From G963708325 sp963708325 (GTDB taxonomy: Bacteria; Actinomycetota; Thermoleophilia; Solirubrobacterales; 70-9), in NCBI GenBank assembly GCA_963708325.1, contig OY970203.1:1364001-1428000 (forward strand): a stretch of 64,000 nucleotides of DNA, given 5' to 3'. Position numbers and translations under genes: made by a program. The notes below the pieces were generated by a model. It saw only the letters and a program-made list of their open reading frames with translations. It ran no database searches and was not told the origin of the DNA. Shown here piece after piece: positions 8,583 to 16,709 of this stretch; positions within the stretch are counted from its first letter, which is position 1, and each line of letters opens with the position of its first letter.

Positions 8583-9281
8583 GTGGACGCACGAACCGAG
8601 GCCGACCGCGCCGAGGCCCTGCGAGCGAGGGGAACGCCGGCCGCAAGCCAGCCGGCTGCGATCGTGCGGCGCCTGTGGCGGCTGTTCGGGGACGTGGTCG
8701 CCCTGCGCGACGTCTCCATTACGCTCGCGCGCGGCGAGACCGTCGCCGTGCTCGGTCCCAACGGCGCCGGCAAGACGACGCTGCTGCGCGTGCTGGCGAC
8801 GCTGCTTCGTCCCGGCGGCGGCGAGGTCGAGGTGCTCGGCTGCAAGCTGCCCGCCGACGCCTGGCGGCTGCGCGGGATGATCGGCTTCCTCGGCCACGAG
8901 CCGCTGCTCTACCGCGATCTGACCGCGCGCGAGAACCTCCGCTTCTGCGCCCGCCTGCACGGGATGCGGGAGCCGGACGAGCGGATCGATTCGCTGCTCG
9001 AGCTGGTCGGCATGTCCTCCGATGCCGACCGCCGCGTCTCCGAGCTGTCGGCGGGGATGACCCAGCGGGTGGCGATCTGCCGCGCCGTCCTGCACGAGCC
9101 GGCGCTGCTGCTGCTGGACGAGCCCTACTCCCACCTCGACGCCGACGGCGCCGCCCTCGTGCAGCCGCTGATCGGCCGCGGCGAGGGGCTGACCCGGGTG
9201 CTTGTCAGCCACGACCGCGACCGCGCGATCGCCGAGGCCGACCGCGTCCTCGAGCTGGCCGAGGGGGCGGGGTCGGCTTGA
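8583..9281 (+). CDS. ccmA: heme exporter ABC ATPase CcmA
   Basis: A 232-residue ABC ATPase of the system I cytochrome c maturation pathway, working with CcmB and CcmC to deliver heme for cytochrome c assembly. Walker A GPNGAGKT is at 58-65, the signature is LSAGMTQR, Walker B LLLLDEP, and a switch His lies in LVSHDRDRA. The GTG at 8583 is chosen because the -10-like element lies just upstream; the frame is open further back but without conserved residues. ccmB follows directly, and the two permease-like partners downstream support the assignment over a generic ABC ATPase. Confidence 0.83.
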   Translation: MDARTEADRAEALRARGTPAASQPAAIVRRLWRLFGDVVALRDVSITLARGETVAVLGPNGAGKTTLLRVLATLLRPGGGEVEVLGCKLPADAWRLRGMIGFLGHEPLLYRDLTARENLRFCARLHGMREPDERIDSLLELVGMSSDADRRVSELSAGMTQRVAICRAVLHEPALLLLDEPYSHLDADGAALVQPLIGRGEGLTRVLVSHDRDRAIAEADRVLELAEGAGSA

Positions 9282-9307
9282 CCGCGCGCGCCCTCGACGC
9301 CCCGCGG

Positions 9308-9988
9308 ATGACCCCGTCGCGCGAGGCCTTCACCGCGCTCGTCGCCAAGGACCTGCGGATCGAGCTGCGAACGCTGCGCTCGGTGCCGGCGATGCTGCTG
9401 TTCGCGGTGACCACCTTCGTGATCTTTCGCTTCGGGCTCGACCGCACGACCCTCTCCGGAAGCCTCGCCGCCGGCGTGCTGTGGGCGACGCTGCTGTTCG
9501 CGGCGGTGCTCGGGATAAACCAGCTGTTCGTCGCCGAGCGAGAGCAGGGCGGCCTCGACGGCTTCCGCCTCGCGCCGGTGGAGCCGACGGTGCTGCTGGC
9601 GGCGAAGGCGGCGGCGCTCGTCGTCTACATGGCGGTGCTGGAGCTGGCGATCGTGCCGGTCTTCGCCCTCTTCTTCCTCTCCGACCTCTCGGGCCTGGCG
9701 CCGCTGTGCGGGGTGCTCGTCCTCGCCGACGTCGGCCTGGCGGTCACCGGAGCCCTGATCTCCTCGATGGCGGTCCACTCGCGGGCCCGCGACCTGCTCG
9801 TTCCGCTCGTGCTGCTGCCGCTGGTCGTGCCGCTGATGATCGCCACCACGGAGATCAGCCGCCGCCTACTGGAGGCGGGCGGCCCCTCCTACGGCAAGTT
9901 CGGGGCGTGGCTGGCCGTGCTCGGGCTCTACGATTTGGTGTTCTGCCTCGTCGGATACGCCGTGTTCGACTTCCTCCTCGAGGACTGA
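9308..9988 (+). CDS. ccmB: heme exporter permease CcmB
   Basis: A 226-residue membrane protein with about six hydrophobic helices and the CcmB-typical start in which a KDLRIELR segment precedes the first helix. A later block RARDLLVPLVLLPLVVPLMI matches the permease core. It forms the ABC transporter with CcmA. The ATG at 9308 is used. An alternative TTG at 9278 overlaps the ccmA stop (cTTGA) and would add ten residues; coupling would favour it. Neither has a clear Shine-Dalgarno. Confidence 0.85.
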   Translation: MTPSREAFTALVAKDLRIELRTLRSVPAMLLFAVTTFVIFRFGLDRTTLSGSLAAGVLWATLLFAAVLGINQLFVAEREQGGLDGFRLAPVEPTVLLAAKAAALVVYMAVLELAIVPVFALFFLSDLSGLAPLCGVLVLADVGLAVTGALISSMAVHSRARDLLVPLVLLPLVVPLMIATTEISRRLLEAGGPSYGKFGAWLAVLGLYDLVFCLVGYAVFDFLLED

Positions 9989-10002
9989 GACTGAGGACCG
10001 AC

Positions 10003-10749
10003 ATGTACGGGAAGGGCCTGCGCACTCTCGCGATCGCCACGGTGGCGACGCTGGCGGCCGCCTTCGCGCTGGTGTTCTTCTACGCCCCCCTCGACGCCGA
10101 TCAGGGCTTCATCCAGAAGATCTTCTATCTGCACGTGCCGCTGGCGATCGTCTCGCTGGTCGGCTTCGTGGTCGGCGGCGTGCACGCGATCCGCCATCTG
10201 CGCAGCGGCGATCCGAGCTACGACGCCCGCTCATACGTGTCGATCCACCTGTCGGTGATCTTCGGCGTCGCCGTGCTGGTCACCGGATCGATCTGGGCCC
10301 GCGCCTCGTGGGGCAAGTGGTGGGTCTGGGACGAGCCCACCCTGGTCAGCTTCCTGATCGTCTTCCTGCTCTACGCCACCTACTACCCGTTCCGCTACGC
10401 GATCGAGGACCGCGACCGCCAGGCGCGCTACGCGTCGGTCTTCGCGATCACCGCGGCCGCCTTCGTGCCGCTCAACTTCCTCGCCGTGCGGCTCGCCCAG
10501 AGCCTCGTGCACCCGCGCGTGTTCGCCACCGCCGAGGGCGGAATGCCGGGGTCGATGTGGCTCACGTTCCTGGTCTCCCTGAGCGGTATCGCGCTGCTCT
10601 GGCTGACGCTCGTCAAGCTCGAGCTGACCGCCAAGAACACCTCCGCGCAGCTCGTCCGCCTGCGGCGCGCGCTCGAGCGCCAGTCCTATCCGGCCGGCCC
10701 GGCGGCGCGGCCGCAGACCACCGTGCCGGCGCGTCCGGGCGAGCGCTGA
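10003..10749 (+). CDS. ccmC: heme handling protein CcmC (CcmC/CcsA WWD family)
   Basis: A 248-residue integral membrane protein with about six helices and the tryptophan-rich heme-binding motif WGKWWVWDEPTL on the outside face. Two His candidates flank it in FYLHVPLAIV and VSIHLSVIFG, as in CcmC, which passes heme to the chaperone CcmE. The C-terminal tail of about 40 residues, rich in Pro, Arg and Ala, is not part of the family core. The ATG at 10003 follows ccmB by 14 nt and the stop shares one base with the next start (TGATG). The CcsA/ResC branch is an alternative, but the ccmAB context favours CcmC. Confidence 0.85.
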   Translation: MYGKGLRTLAIATVATLAAAFALVFFYAPLDADQGFIQKIFYLHVPLAIVSLVGFVVGGVHAIRHLRSGDPSYDARSYVSIHLSVIFGVAVLVTGSIWARASWGKWWVWDEPTLVSFLIVFLLYATYYPFRYAIEDRDRQARYASVFAITAAAFVPLNFLAVRLAQSLVHPRVFATAEGGMPGSMWLTFLVSLSGIALLWLTLVKLELTAKNTSAQLVRLRRALERQSYPAGPAARPQTTVPARPGER

Positions 10750-10934
10750 TGCCGGCCCTGCCGCTCGACGAGGCGGGCAAGTACGTGGCGGGCGCGTACA
10801 TCGTCTTCGTGGTGCTGATCCTGGTGTACGTCGCAATCATGGCGGCCAAGCTGCAGCGGATCGAGCGCGAGCTGCGCACGCTCGCGGGGCTCGCCGAGGC
10901 GCGCGACGGCGTCGGGGGAGCGGACGAACGATGA
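10749..10934 (+). CDS. CcmD-like small membrane protein
   Basis: A 61-residue protein with one transmembrane helix (about residues 14-32) followed by a basic then mixed-charge tail (AKLQRIERELRTL). Size, topology (helix, then KxxxxxRE-like tail) and its place right after ccmC fit CcmD or a CcmD-like subunit of the heme export complex; primary sequence of this family is hardly conserved. Start and stop are tied to neighbours: TGATG with ccmC upstream, and ATGA with a 7-codon mini-ORF leading to hemA downstream. Confidence 0.65.
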   Translation: MPALPLDEAGKYVAGAYIVFVVLILVYVAIMAAKLQRIERELRTLAGLAEARDGVGGADER

Positions 10935-10950
10935 TCGCGCGGGTGCTGAG

Positions 10951-12285
10951 ATGAGCGAGCTGCTTGCGCTGGGCGTCTCGCACAAGACCGCCCCGCTGGA
11001 GCTGCGCGAGCGCCTGGCCCTGACCGAGGGTCGCGCCGCCGGCGTGCTCAGCGAGCTGACGGGCGCCGTGCAGGTCCAGGAGGCGGCGGCGATCTCGACC
11101 TGCAACCGCACCGAGCTGTACCTGGTCGTGTCCGACCCGGTCGAGGCCGAGTCGGCGGCCCTCGGCGTGCTGGCCCGCCAGGCCGACATCCGCCTCACGG
11201 AGCTGATCGGGCATCTGTACTCGCTGCGCGCCCGGGAGGCGGCGCTGCACCTGTTCAGGGTCACCGCGGGGCTCGACTCGATGATCATCGGCGAGGCCGA
11301 GGTCCAGGGCCAGGTGAAGCGAGCGTACGAGCTGGCGCTGGTCGAGGGGGCCACCGGCCCGGTTCTCAACCGCCTCTTCCGCGGTGCTCTGGCGGCCGGC
11401 AAGCGGGCCCGCACGGAGACGCGGATCTCCGAGCGGGGGCTGTCGATCTCGTCGGTCGCTGTCGAGCTTGCCCAACGCACGCTCGGCGACCTCGCCAAGC
11501 GCCGCGTGCTCGTGATCGGCGCCGGCGAGACCGCGGAGCTGACCGCGCGGGCGCTCGCGGCCCGCGGGGTGGAGACCGTGTTCATCGCCAACCGCCGCTA
11601 TGACCGCGCGATCGGGCTCGCCCAGCGCTTCGGCGGCACGGCGGTTCGATTCGACGAGCTGCCGGACCAGCTCGAGCTTGCCGACATCGTCGTCTCGGCG
11701 ACCAACTCCCCGCACCACATCGTCGAGCGGGACGAGCTCGATCACGTGATGAAGGGGCGGGACGGGCGCTCGCTGCTCCTCATCGACATCGCCGTCCCCC
11801 GCGACATCGACCCCGCCTGCCGCGAGCTCGGCGGTGTCACCGTCCACGACGTCGACGACGTCCAGGGGATCGTCGAGCGCAACGTCTCCGGCCGCGAGGC
11901 CGAGGCGGTCAGCGCGGAGCGCATCCTCGACGCGGAGGTGGATCGCTTCGAGCGCTGGCTGGGCTCGCTCGACGTGCTGCCGACGGTCGCCGCCCTGCGC
12001 GAGCGGGCCGAGGCGATCACCGAGCAGGTGCTGACCGAGAACGAGGCCCGCTGGGAGTCGCTGTCGGAGGCGGACCGGCGCCGCCTTCGGACGATGGCCC
12101 GGGCGATCGTGAACCGCCTGCTGCACGAGCCCACGCTGCGGATGAAGCGGTCCGCCGACGAAGAGGACTCCTACGTCTACGTCCACGCGCTGCGCGAGCT
12201 CTTCGGGCTCGGCACCGAGTCCGAGCCGCTGCGGGGGGAGGACGCCGAGGTGACGCCCCTGCGGCAGCGACGACCGGCCGATTAG
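10951..12285 (+). CDS. hemA: glutamyl-tRNA reductase
   Basis: A 444-residue NADPH-dependent enzyme that converts glutamyl-tRNA(Glu) to glutamate-1-semialdehyde, the first step of the C5 heme pathway. The N-terminal catalytic domain has GVSHKTAPLELRERL and the nucleophile Cys51 in ISTCNRTELY. The NADPH domain starts near RRVLVIGAGETAEL, and the C-terminal helical dimerisation domain follows with the MLHEPT-like block (RLLHEPTLRMK). The ATG at 10951 overlaps the stop of the mini-ORF 10931-10954 (ATGA), suggesting translational coupling to the ccm genes. Confidence 0.95.
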   Translation: MSELLALGVSHKTAPLELRERLALTEGRAAGVLSELTGAVQVQEAAAISTCNRTELYLVVSDPVEAESAALGVLARQADIRLTELIGHLYSLRAREAALHLFRVTAGLDSMIIGEAEVQGQVKRAYELALVEGATGPVLNRLFRGALAAGKRARTETRISERGLSISSVAVELAQRTLGDLAKRRVLVIGAGETAELTARALAARGVETVFIANRRYDRAIGLAQRFGGTAVRFDELPDQLELADIVVSATNSPHHIVERDELDHVMKGRDGRSLLLIDIAVPRDIDPACRELGGVTVHDVDDVQGIVERNVSGREAEAVSAERILDAEVDRFERWLGSLDVLPTVAALRERAEAITEQVLTENEARWESLSEADRRRLRTMARAIVNRLLHEPTLRMKRSADEEDSYVYVHALRELFGLGTESEPLRGEDAEVTPLRQRRPAD

Positions 12286-12294
12286 GAGGCAACC

Positions 12295-13176
12295 ATGCGG
12301 CTCGGCACGCGCGGCAGCCCTCTCGCGCTCGCCCAGGCGCGCGCGGTCGCGGACGCCCTTGGCGACGCCGAGGTGGTGCCGATCGAGGGCGATCCCGGCG
12401 ATCGCGGTACCGCCGGGGACAAGGGCAGGTTCGTGCGCGCGGTGGAGCATGCCCTGCTGGCGGGCGAGGTCGACATCGGCGTGCACTCGGCCAAGGACGT
12501 CCCCTCGGAGCTTCCGGATGGGCTGCGGATAGCCGGGGTGCCGGCGCGCGAGGACCCGGCCGACGCCTACGTCGGCGCGGCGGGCTCGCTGGAGGAGATC
12601 GCGACCGGAACGCTGATCGGCACGTCCAGCCTGCGCCGCCGGGCGCAGCTGCTCGCCGCCCGACCCGACCTCGAGGTAATCGAGCTGCGCGGCAACATCG
12701 ACACCCGGCTTGGCAGGCTCGCCCGCGGCGAGGTGGGAGGGGCGGTGCTCGCCGCCGCCGGCCTGCGCCGGCTCGGTCGCGGGTCGGAGGCGAGCTTCGC
12801 GATCGACCCCGGGACGATGACCCCCGCTCCCGGACAGGGAACGCTGGCGCTCGAGGTGCGCGACGCCGACATCGAGGCTTCCGAGGCCGCGGCCTCGATC
12901 ACGGACGCGACGGCGCTCGCCGAGCTGACCGCGGAGCGCGCCGTCGTCTCCGCGCTCGACGCAAGCTGCCACACGCCCGTGGGAGCGCTCGCCCGGCTTC
13001 GCGACGAGCGCATCGAGGTCGAGGCATTCGCCGGGCTTCCCGACGGAAGCGAGTGGGTTCGGGACCGGGTGGGGGCGGACGCCGCCGACCCCGCCGCGGT
13101 CGGACACGAGGTCGCGGCCCGCCTGCTCGCCGCCGGCGCCGGGGAGATCCTCGAGCGCGCGGGGACGGCGGCGTGA
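12295..13176 (+). CDS. hemC: hydroxymethylbilane synthase (porphobilinogen deaminase)
   Basis: A 293-residue cytosolic enzyme that joins four porphobilinogens into hydroxymethylbilane. It starts with LGTRGSPLALAQA, carries the HSAKDVP motif (64-70), the SSLRRRAQL arginine cluster (111-119), the LRGNIDTRL block and Cys225 in LDASCHTPVG, which should hold the dipyrromethane cofactor. A clear Shine-Dalgarno AGGAGG precedes the ATG. Its stop overlaps the GTG of cobA-hemD by 4 nt. hemB, the preceding pathway step, is not in the window. Confidence 0.95.
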   Translation: MRLGTRGSPLALAQARAVADALGDAEVVPIEGDPGDRGTAGDKGRFVRAVEHALLAGEVDIGVHSAKDVPSELPDGLRIAGVPAREDPADAYVGAAGSLEEIATGTLIGTSSLRRRAQLLAARPDLEVIELRGNIDTRLGRLARGEVGGAVLAAAGLRRLGRGSEASFAIDPGTMTPAPGQGTLALEVRDADIEASEAAASITDATALAELTAERAVVSALDASCHTPVGALARLRDERIEVEAFAGLPDGSEWVRDRVGADAADPAAVGHEVAARLLAAGAGEILERAGTAA

Positions 13177-14681
13177 GCGCGCGGCCCGGGGTCGTCTACC
13201 TGGTCGGCGGCGGCCCGGGCGATCCGGCGCTGCTGACGGTGCGGGCGATCGAGCTGATCGCCTCCGCCGACGTGATCTTCCACGACCGCCTGATCCCGGC
13301 GGAGGCGCTTGCCTGCGCGGGCCCCGACGCCGACGTGCGCTACGTCGGCAAGGAGCCCGGGGAGGCGTCGGTCCCGCAGGACCGGATCGAGGAGCTGATG
13401 ATCGAGGCGGCGCGCGCCGGTCGCAGCGTGGTGCGGCTCAAGGGCGGCGATCCCTTCGTCTTCGGCCGCGGTGGCGAGGAGGCGGAGGCGCTCTTCGAGG
13501 CCGGCGTGCCATTCGAGGTCGTCCCGGGGATCACCGCCGGCGTCGCCGCCCCGGCGTACGCCGGCATCCCGGTCACCCACCGCGACGACGCCTCGGCGGT
13601 GGCGTTCGTGACCGGCCACGAGGATCCGGAAAAGGACGAGACCGCGCTCGACATGGAGTCGCTCGCCCGCTTTCCCGGCACGCTCGTCCTCTACATGGGC
13701 GTGCGCACGCTGGCCGCGACGAGCGAGCGTCTGATCGCGGCGGGCCGCGACCCCGGCGAGCCCGCGGCCGCGGTGGAGCGGGGGACGATGGCGGGCCAGC
13801 GGACGGTCGCCGCGACCCTGCGAACCCTGGCGGCGGAGGTGGAGCGCGCCGGGCTGAGGCCGCCGGCGATCATCGTGCTCGGGCCGGTGGCGGCGCGCGG
13901 GGAGCGGATCGGCTGGCTCGAGCGCCGCCCCCTGCACGGCCGCCGTGTCGTTGTCACCCGCGCCCGGGCGCAGGCGAGCGCGCTGGCGGCCACCCTGCGC
14001 GGGCTCGGCGCCGAGGTCGTGGAGCTGCCCGCGATCAGGATCGAGCCCAGGCTCGACTCCGCGGAGGTGCGGCGCGCGGTCCAGGACCTGCACGTCTACG
14101 CACTCGTCTGCCTGACCAGCCCCAACGGGGTGCGCCTGCTCTTCGAGGCGATGGCCGCGGCCGGCCGCGATGCGCGCGCGCTGGCCAACGCCACCGTGGC
14201 GGCGATCGGACCGGGCACCGCGGCGGCGCTTGCCGAACACGGCATCGAGGCCGACGTCGTCCCCGACGAATTCGTCGCCGAGGCCCTGATCGATGCCCTC
14301 TCAGGCGTCGAGGTCGAGGGCCGCCCGGTGCTCGTCGCCCGCGCCGCCGAGGCGCGCGACCTGCTCCCCGACACGCTGCGCGAGCGCGGCGCCCAGGTGG
14401 ACGTCGTGGCGCTCTACGAGACGGTGGCCGAGGCGCCCGCCCCGGGCGCCGTCGAGGCCGCGCGGCAGGCCGACTACCTCACCTTCACCTCGTCGTCGAC
14501 GGTGCGCAACATAGTCGCCGCGATGGACGGGCGCCTGCCCGAATCGGCGCGCGTAATCTCGATCGGCCCGATCACGTCGGAGGCCGCTCGCCAGGCCGGG
14601 CTCGAGGTCCACGTCGAGGCCAAGCGCCACGACGTCGAGGGCCTCGTGGAGGCGCTGCTCGCGGACGCCGCCGCGGGCTGA
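13173..14681 (+). CDS. cobA-hemD: fused uroporphyrinogen-III C-methyltransferase / uroporphyrinogen-III synthase
   Basis: A 502-residue bifunctional protein. Residues 1-245 are a SAM-dependent tetrapyrrole methylase: VYLVGGGPGDPALLT (8-22), YVGK (57-60), RLKGGDPFVFGRGGEE (88-103), the PGITAG block and THRDDASAVAFVTGH. Residues from about 252 on form HemD, which cyclises hydroxymethylbilane with ring D inversion; it starts with RRVVVTRARAQAS and has the TFTSSSTVRN loop. The fusion couples uroporphyrinogen III formation with diversion to precorrin-2 for siroheme or B12. The GTG start overlaps the hemC stop by 4 nt. Confidence 0.93.
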   Translation: MSARPGVVYLVGGGPGDPALLTVRAIELIASADVIFHDRLIPAEALACAGPDADVRYVGKEPGEASVPQDRIEELMIEAARAGRSVVRLKGGDPFVFGRGGEEAEALFEAGVPFEVVPGITAGVAAPAYAGIPVTHRDDASAVAFVTGHEDPEKDETALDMESLARFPGTLVLYMGVRTLAATSERLIAAGRDPGEPAAAVERGTMAGQRTVAATLRTLAAEVERAGLRPPAIIVLGPVAARGERIGWLERRPLHGRRVVVTRARAQASALAATLRGLGAEVVELPAIRIEPRLDSAEVRRAVQDLHVYALVCLTSPNGVRLLFEAMAAAGRDARALANATVAAIGPGTAAALAEHGIEADVVPDEFVAEALIDALSGVEVEGRPVLVARAAEARDLLPDTLRERGAQVDVVALYETVAEAPAPGAVEAARQADYLTFTSSSTVRNIVAAMDGRLPESARVISIGPITSEAARQAGLEVHVEAKRHDVEGLVEALLADAAAG

Positions 14682-14740
14682 GCCAGGTCTTCCACGTCCT
14701 CCCTGGGCATGTCGCGGTCTAGAGTCCGCCCATAGCCGCG

Positions 14741-15547
14741 CTGCCGATCACGTTCCTCTCCGACTACGGCTACGCCGACGACTTCGCCGGCACCTGCCGG
14801 GCCGTGATCGCCCGAATCGCGCCGGAAGCGCGGGTGCTCGACATCACCCACGGGATCGCCCGCCACGGCGTCCGCCAGGGGGCGGTGGTGATGGCCAACT
14901 CGGTCCCCTTCAGCCCGCCCGGCATCCACCTCGCCGTGGTCGATCCCGGGGTGGGCTCGGAGCGGCGCCCGGTCGCGGTGCGCGCGGCAAACGAGGGACG
15001 CCTCTTCGTCGGCCCCGACAACGGCGTGCTCGCGCTCGCGATCGAGCGGCTGGGCGGCGCGGTGGAGGCGGCGGAGCTGACGACCTCCCCGTTCCGGCTC
15101 GAGCCGGTCACGGCGACCTTCCACGGCCGCGACATCTTCGCCCCCGTCGCCGCCCGGCTCGCCACCGGCGCGGCGCTCGCCGAGGCAGGCGAGCCGCTCG
15201 ACCCGGAAGCGCTCACCGCGATCGCCCTGCCGGAGCCGCGCATCTACGCCGACCGCATCGTCGCCCACGTCGTCTACGTCGACGGCTTCGGCAACGTCGT
15301 CCTCAACCTCGGCCACGGCGAGCCGGCCGAGACCTTCCTGCGAGCGGGGGCGCCGGTACGGCTGGAGTCGACGGGAGCGCGAATGGAGGCGCGCTACGCG
15401 CGCACGTTCGCCGACGTCGCTCCGGGCAGGGGGATCGTCTATGAGGACGCCTACCGATCGCTGGCGCTTGCCGTGAACCGCGGCAGCGCCGCCGAGACGC
15501 TGGGGCTTTCGCCCGACGACGAGGTGGTGCTGCTTCCGGGTGTCTGA
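14741..15547 (+). CDS. SAM hydroxide adenosyltransferase family protein (DUF62)
   Basis: A protein of the family that hydrolyses S-adenosylmethionine to adenosine and methionine and that also contains chlorinase and fluorinase. The conserved N-terminus PITFLSDYGYADDF, with the SAM-ribose-binding Asp, is encoded upstream of the first canonical start (GTG 14804). The frame is closed at 14720 by TAG. The possible starts are therefore CTG at 14741 or ATA at 14732; ATA sits 6 nt after a -10-like TAGAGT. Other landmarks are DPGVGSERRP, GPDNGVL, TFHGRDIFAP and DGFGNVVLN. It follows the heme genes by 59 nt and overlaps birA by 8 nt. Confidence 0.85.
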   Translation: MPITFLSDYGYADDFAGTCRAVIARIAPEARVLDITHGIARHGVRQGAVVMANSVPFSPPGIHLAVVDPGVGSERRPVAVRAANEGRLFVGPDNGVLALAIERLGGAVEAAELTTSPFRLEPVTATFHGRDIFAPVAARLATGAALAEAGEPLDPEALTAIALPEPRIYADRIVAHVVYVDGFGNVVLNLGHGEPAETFLRAGAPVRLESTGARMEARYARTFADVAPGRGIVYEDAYRSLALAVNRGSAAETLGLSPDDEVVLLPGV

Positions 15548-16265
15548 ACGGGGCCTTCGCTTCGGCCTTCCGCGGCGTCACTACCGCTCGTGCGACTCGA
15601 CAAACGAGCGCCTGCGGGAGCTGGCAATCGGCGGCGCGCCCACCGGCACGATCGTGACCGCCGGCGAGCAGAGCGCCGGCCGCGGCCGCCAGGGCCGCGT
15701 CTGGACGGCCCCCCCCGGCAGGGCCCTGCTGTGCTCGGCGCTGCTTCGCCCCCTGGAACCTGCGCACCGCCTGCTGCCCCTCGCCGTGCCGCTGGCGGTC
15801 TGCGAGGCGGTCGAGTCCGTGGCGCCGGTCAGCTGCGCGGTGAAGTGGCCGAACGACGTCTGGATCGAGGGACGCAAGGCCGCCGGGGTGCTGATCGAAG
15901 CCCGTCCCCAGGACGGCTGGGCGGTGATCGGAGTCGGCCTCAACCTGTCGGTCGAGCGCGACGACCTACCGGCCGACGTCCGTGACCGCGCCACCTCTGT
16001 CGGGCACGACGTCACCGTCGACGCGGCCCTGCGGGCCTTGATGCTGGCCCTCGAGGGCTGGGTCGCGGCGACTGCCGACCGTGTGCTGGAGGAGTTCGGG
16101 CGCCGCGACGCGCTGCGGGGCCGGCCGGTCGAGTGGGACGAGGGGGCGGGAGTCGTCGTCGGGATAGACGATGCGGGCAACCTCCGGGTGACCACCGCCG
16201 AGGGCGACGAGCTCCGCCTCGGCGCCGGCGAGATCCATCTCAGGCTGGACCCCGGCGGGCGCTGA
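15540..16265 (+). CDS. birA: biotin--[acetyl-CoA-carboxylase] ligase without DNA-binding domain
   Basis: A 241-residue class I biotin protein ligase. It activates biotin with ATP and attaches it to a carboxylase carrier lysine. The biotinyl-AMP loop GRGRQGRVW is at 47-55 and the KWPNDVWI motif follows, then RKAAGVLIE and the C-terminal SH3-like domain (LRVTTAEGDELRLGAGE). There is no N-terminal helix-turn-helix, so unlike E. coli BirA it cannot act as the repressor. The GTG start lies 8 nt inside the DUF62 gene. It ends the co-directional run from ccmA. Confidence 0.92.
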   Translation: MSERGLRFGLPRRHYRSCDSTNERLRELAIGGAPTGTIVTAGEQSAGRGRQGRVWTAPPGRALLCSALLRPLEPAHRLLPLAVPLAVCEAVESVAPVSCAVKWPNDVWIEGRKAAGVLIEARPQDGWAVIGVGLNLSVERDDLPADVRDRATSVGHDVTVDAALRALMLALEGWVAATADRVLEEFGRRDALRGRPVEWDEGAGVVVGIDDAGNLRVTTAEGDELRLGAGEIHLRLDPGGR

Positions 16266-16313
16266 TCGATCCCGGTCGCACCATGCGCGAGTAGTCCGGC
16301 TCGGCGCGTTCGG

Positions 16314-16667
16314 TCAGCCGCGGCTGCGCAGCAAGGCGCGGCGGAGCACGAGCAGCGCCACGACGACTACCCCCTGTAGCGCCACGAGCAAGACCGTGCG
16401 GTCCACCGCCGGGTGCCAGCGGACCTCACCGTCGCGCACCTCCCAGGCGCCGACCGGCCGCGCGATCACCCCGAACCCGATCCCGGCTCCCGCCCGCTGC
16501 TGCGCCCCATCGCCCTCCCCGGACGGCTCGCTGCCTCCCCCGCCGCCGCCGCCGATCACGGCCGCTGCGGGGATCACGGTGACGCCGTCACGCTCGATCG
16601 GCTCCCCGAAGACCTGGCGGCCGCCGGTCGCGTCGCGTACCGCCGAAATCGCCTCGTTTGAGTCCAT
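16314..16667 (-). CDS. GerW/YtfJ family sporulation-type protein
   Basis: A 117-residue protein of the GerW (Spore_YtfJ) family. The pattern is an N-terminal helix, GRQVFGEPIERDGVTVIPAA, a glycine run, then AGAGIGFGVIARPVGAWEVRDG, and a single C-terminal transmembrane helix (about 90-108) with a basic tail. Members are widespread in non-sporulating Actinobacteria, where the role is unknown, so the spore name should not be taken as function. It is convergent with birA and lies just downstream of the helicase gene on the same strand. Confidence 0.78.
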   Translation of the reverse strand: MDSNEAISAVRDATGGRQVFGEPIERDGVTVIPAAAVIGGGGGGGSEPSGEGDGAQQRAGAGIGFGVIARPVGAWEVRDGEVRWHPAVDRTVLLVALQGVVVVALLVLRRALLRSRG

Positions 16668-16709
16668 CCCGACTGGTTCGCGCGCCGCGGGCGGGATCCT
16701 GCGCCCCCG

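Noticed and set aside
10935..10950. A riboswitch or cobalamin element in front of hemA or cobA
   Set aside because: The junctions are only a few bases long or overlapping, leaving no room for a structured RNA.
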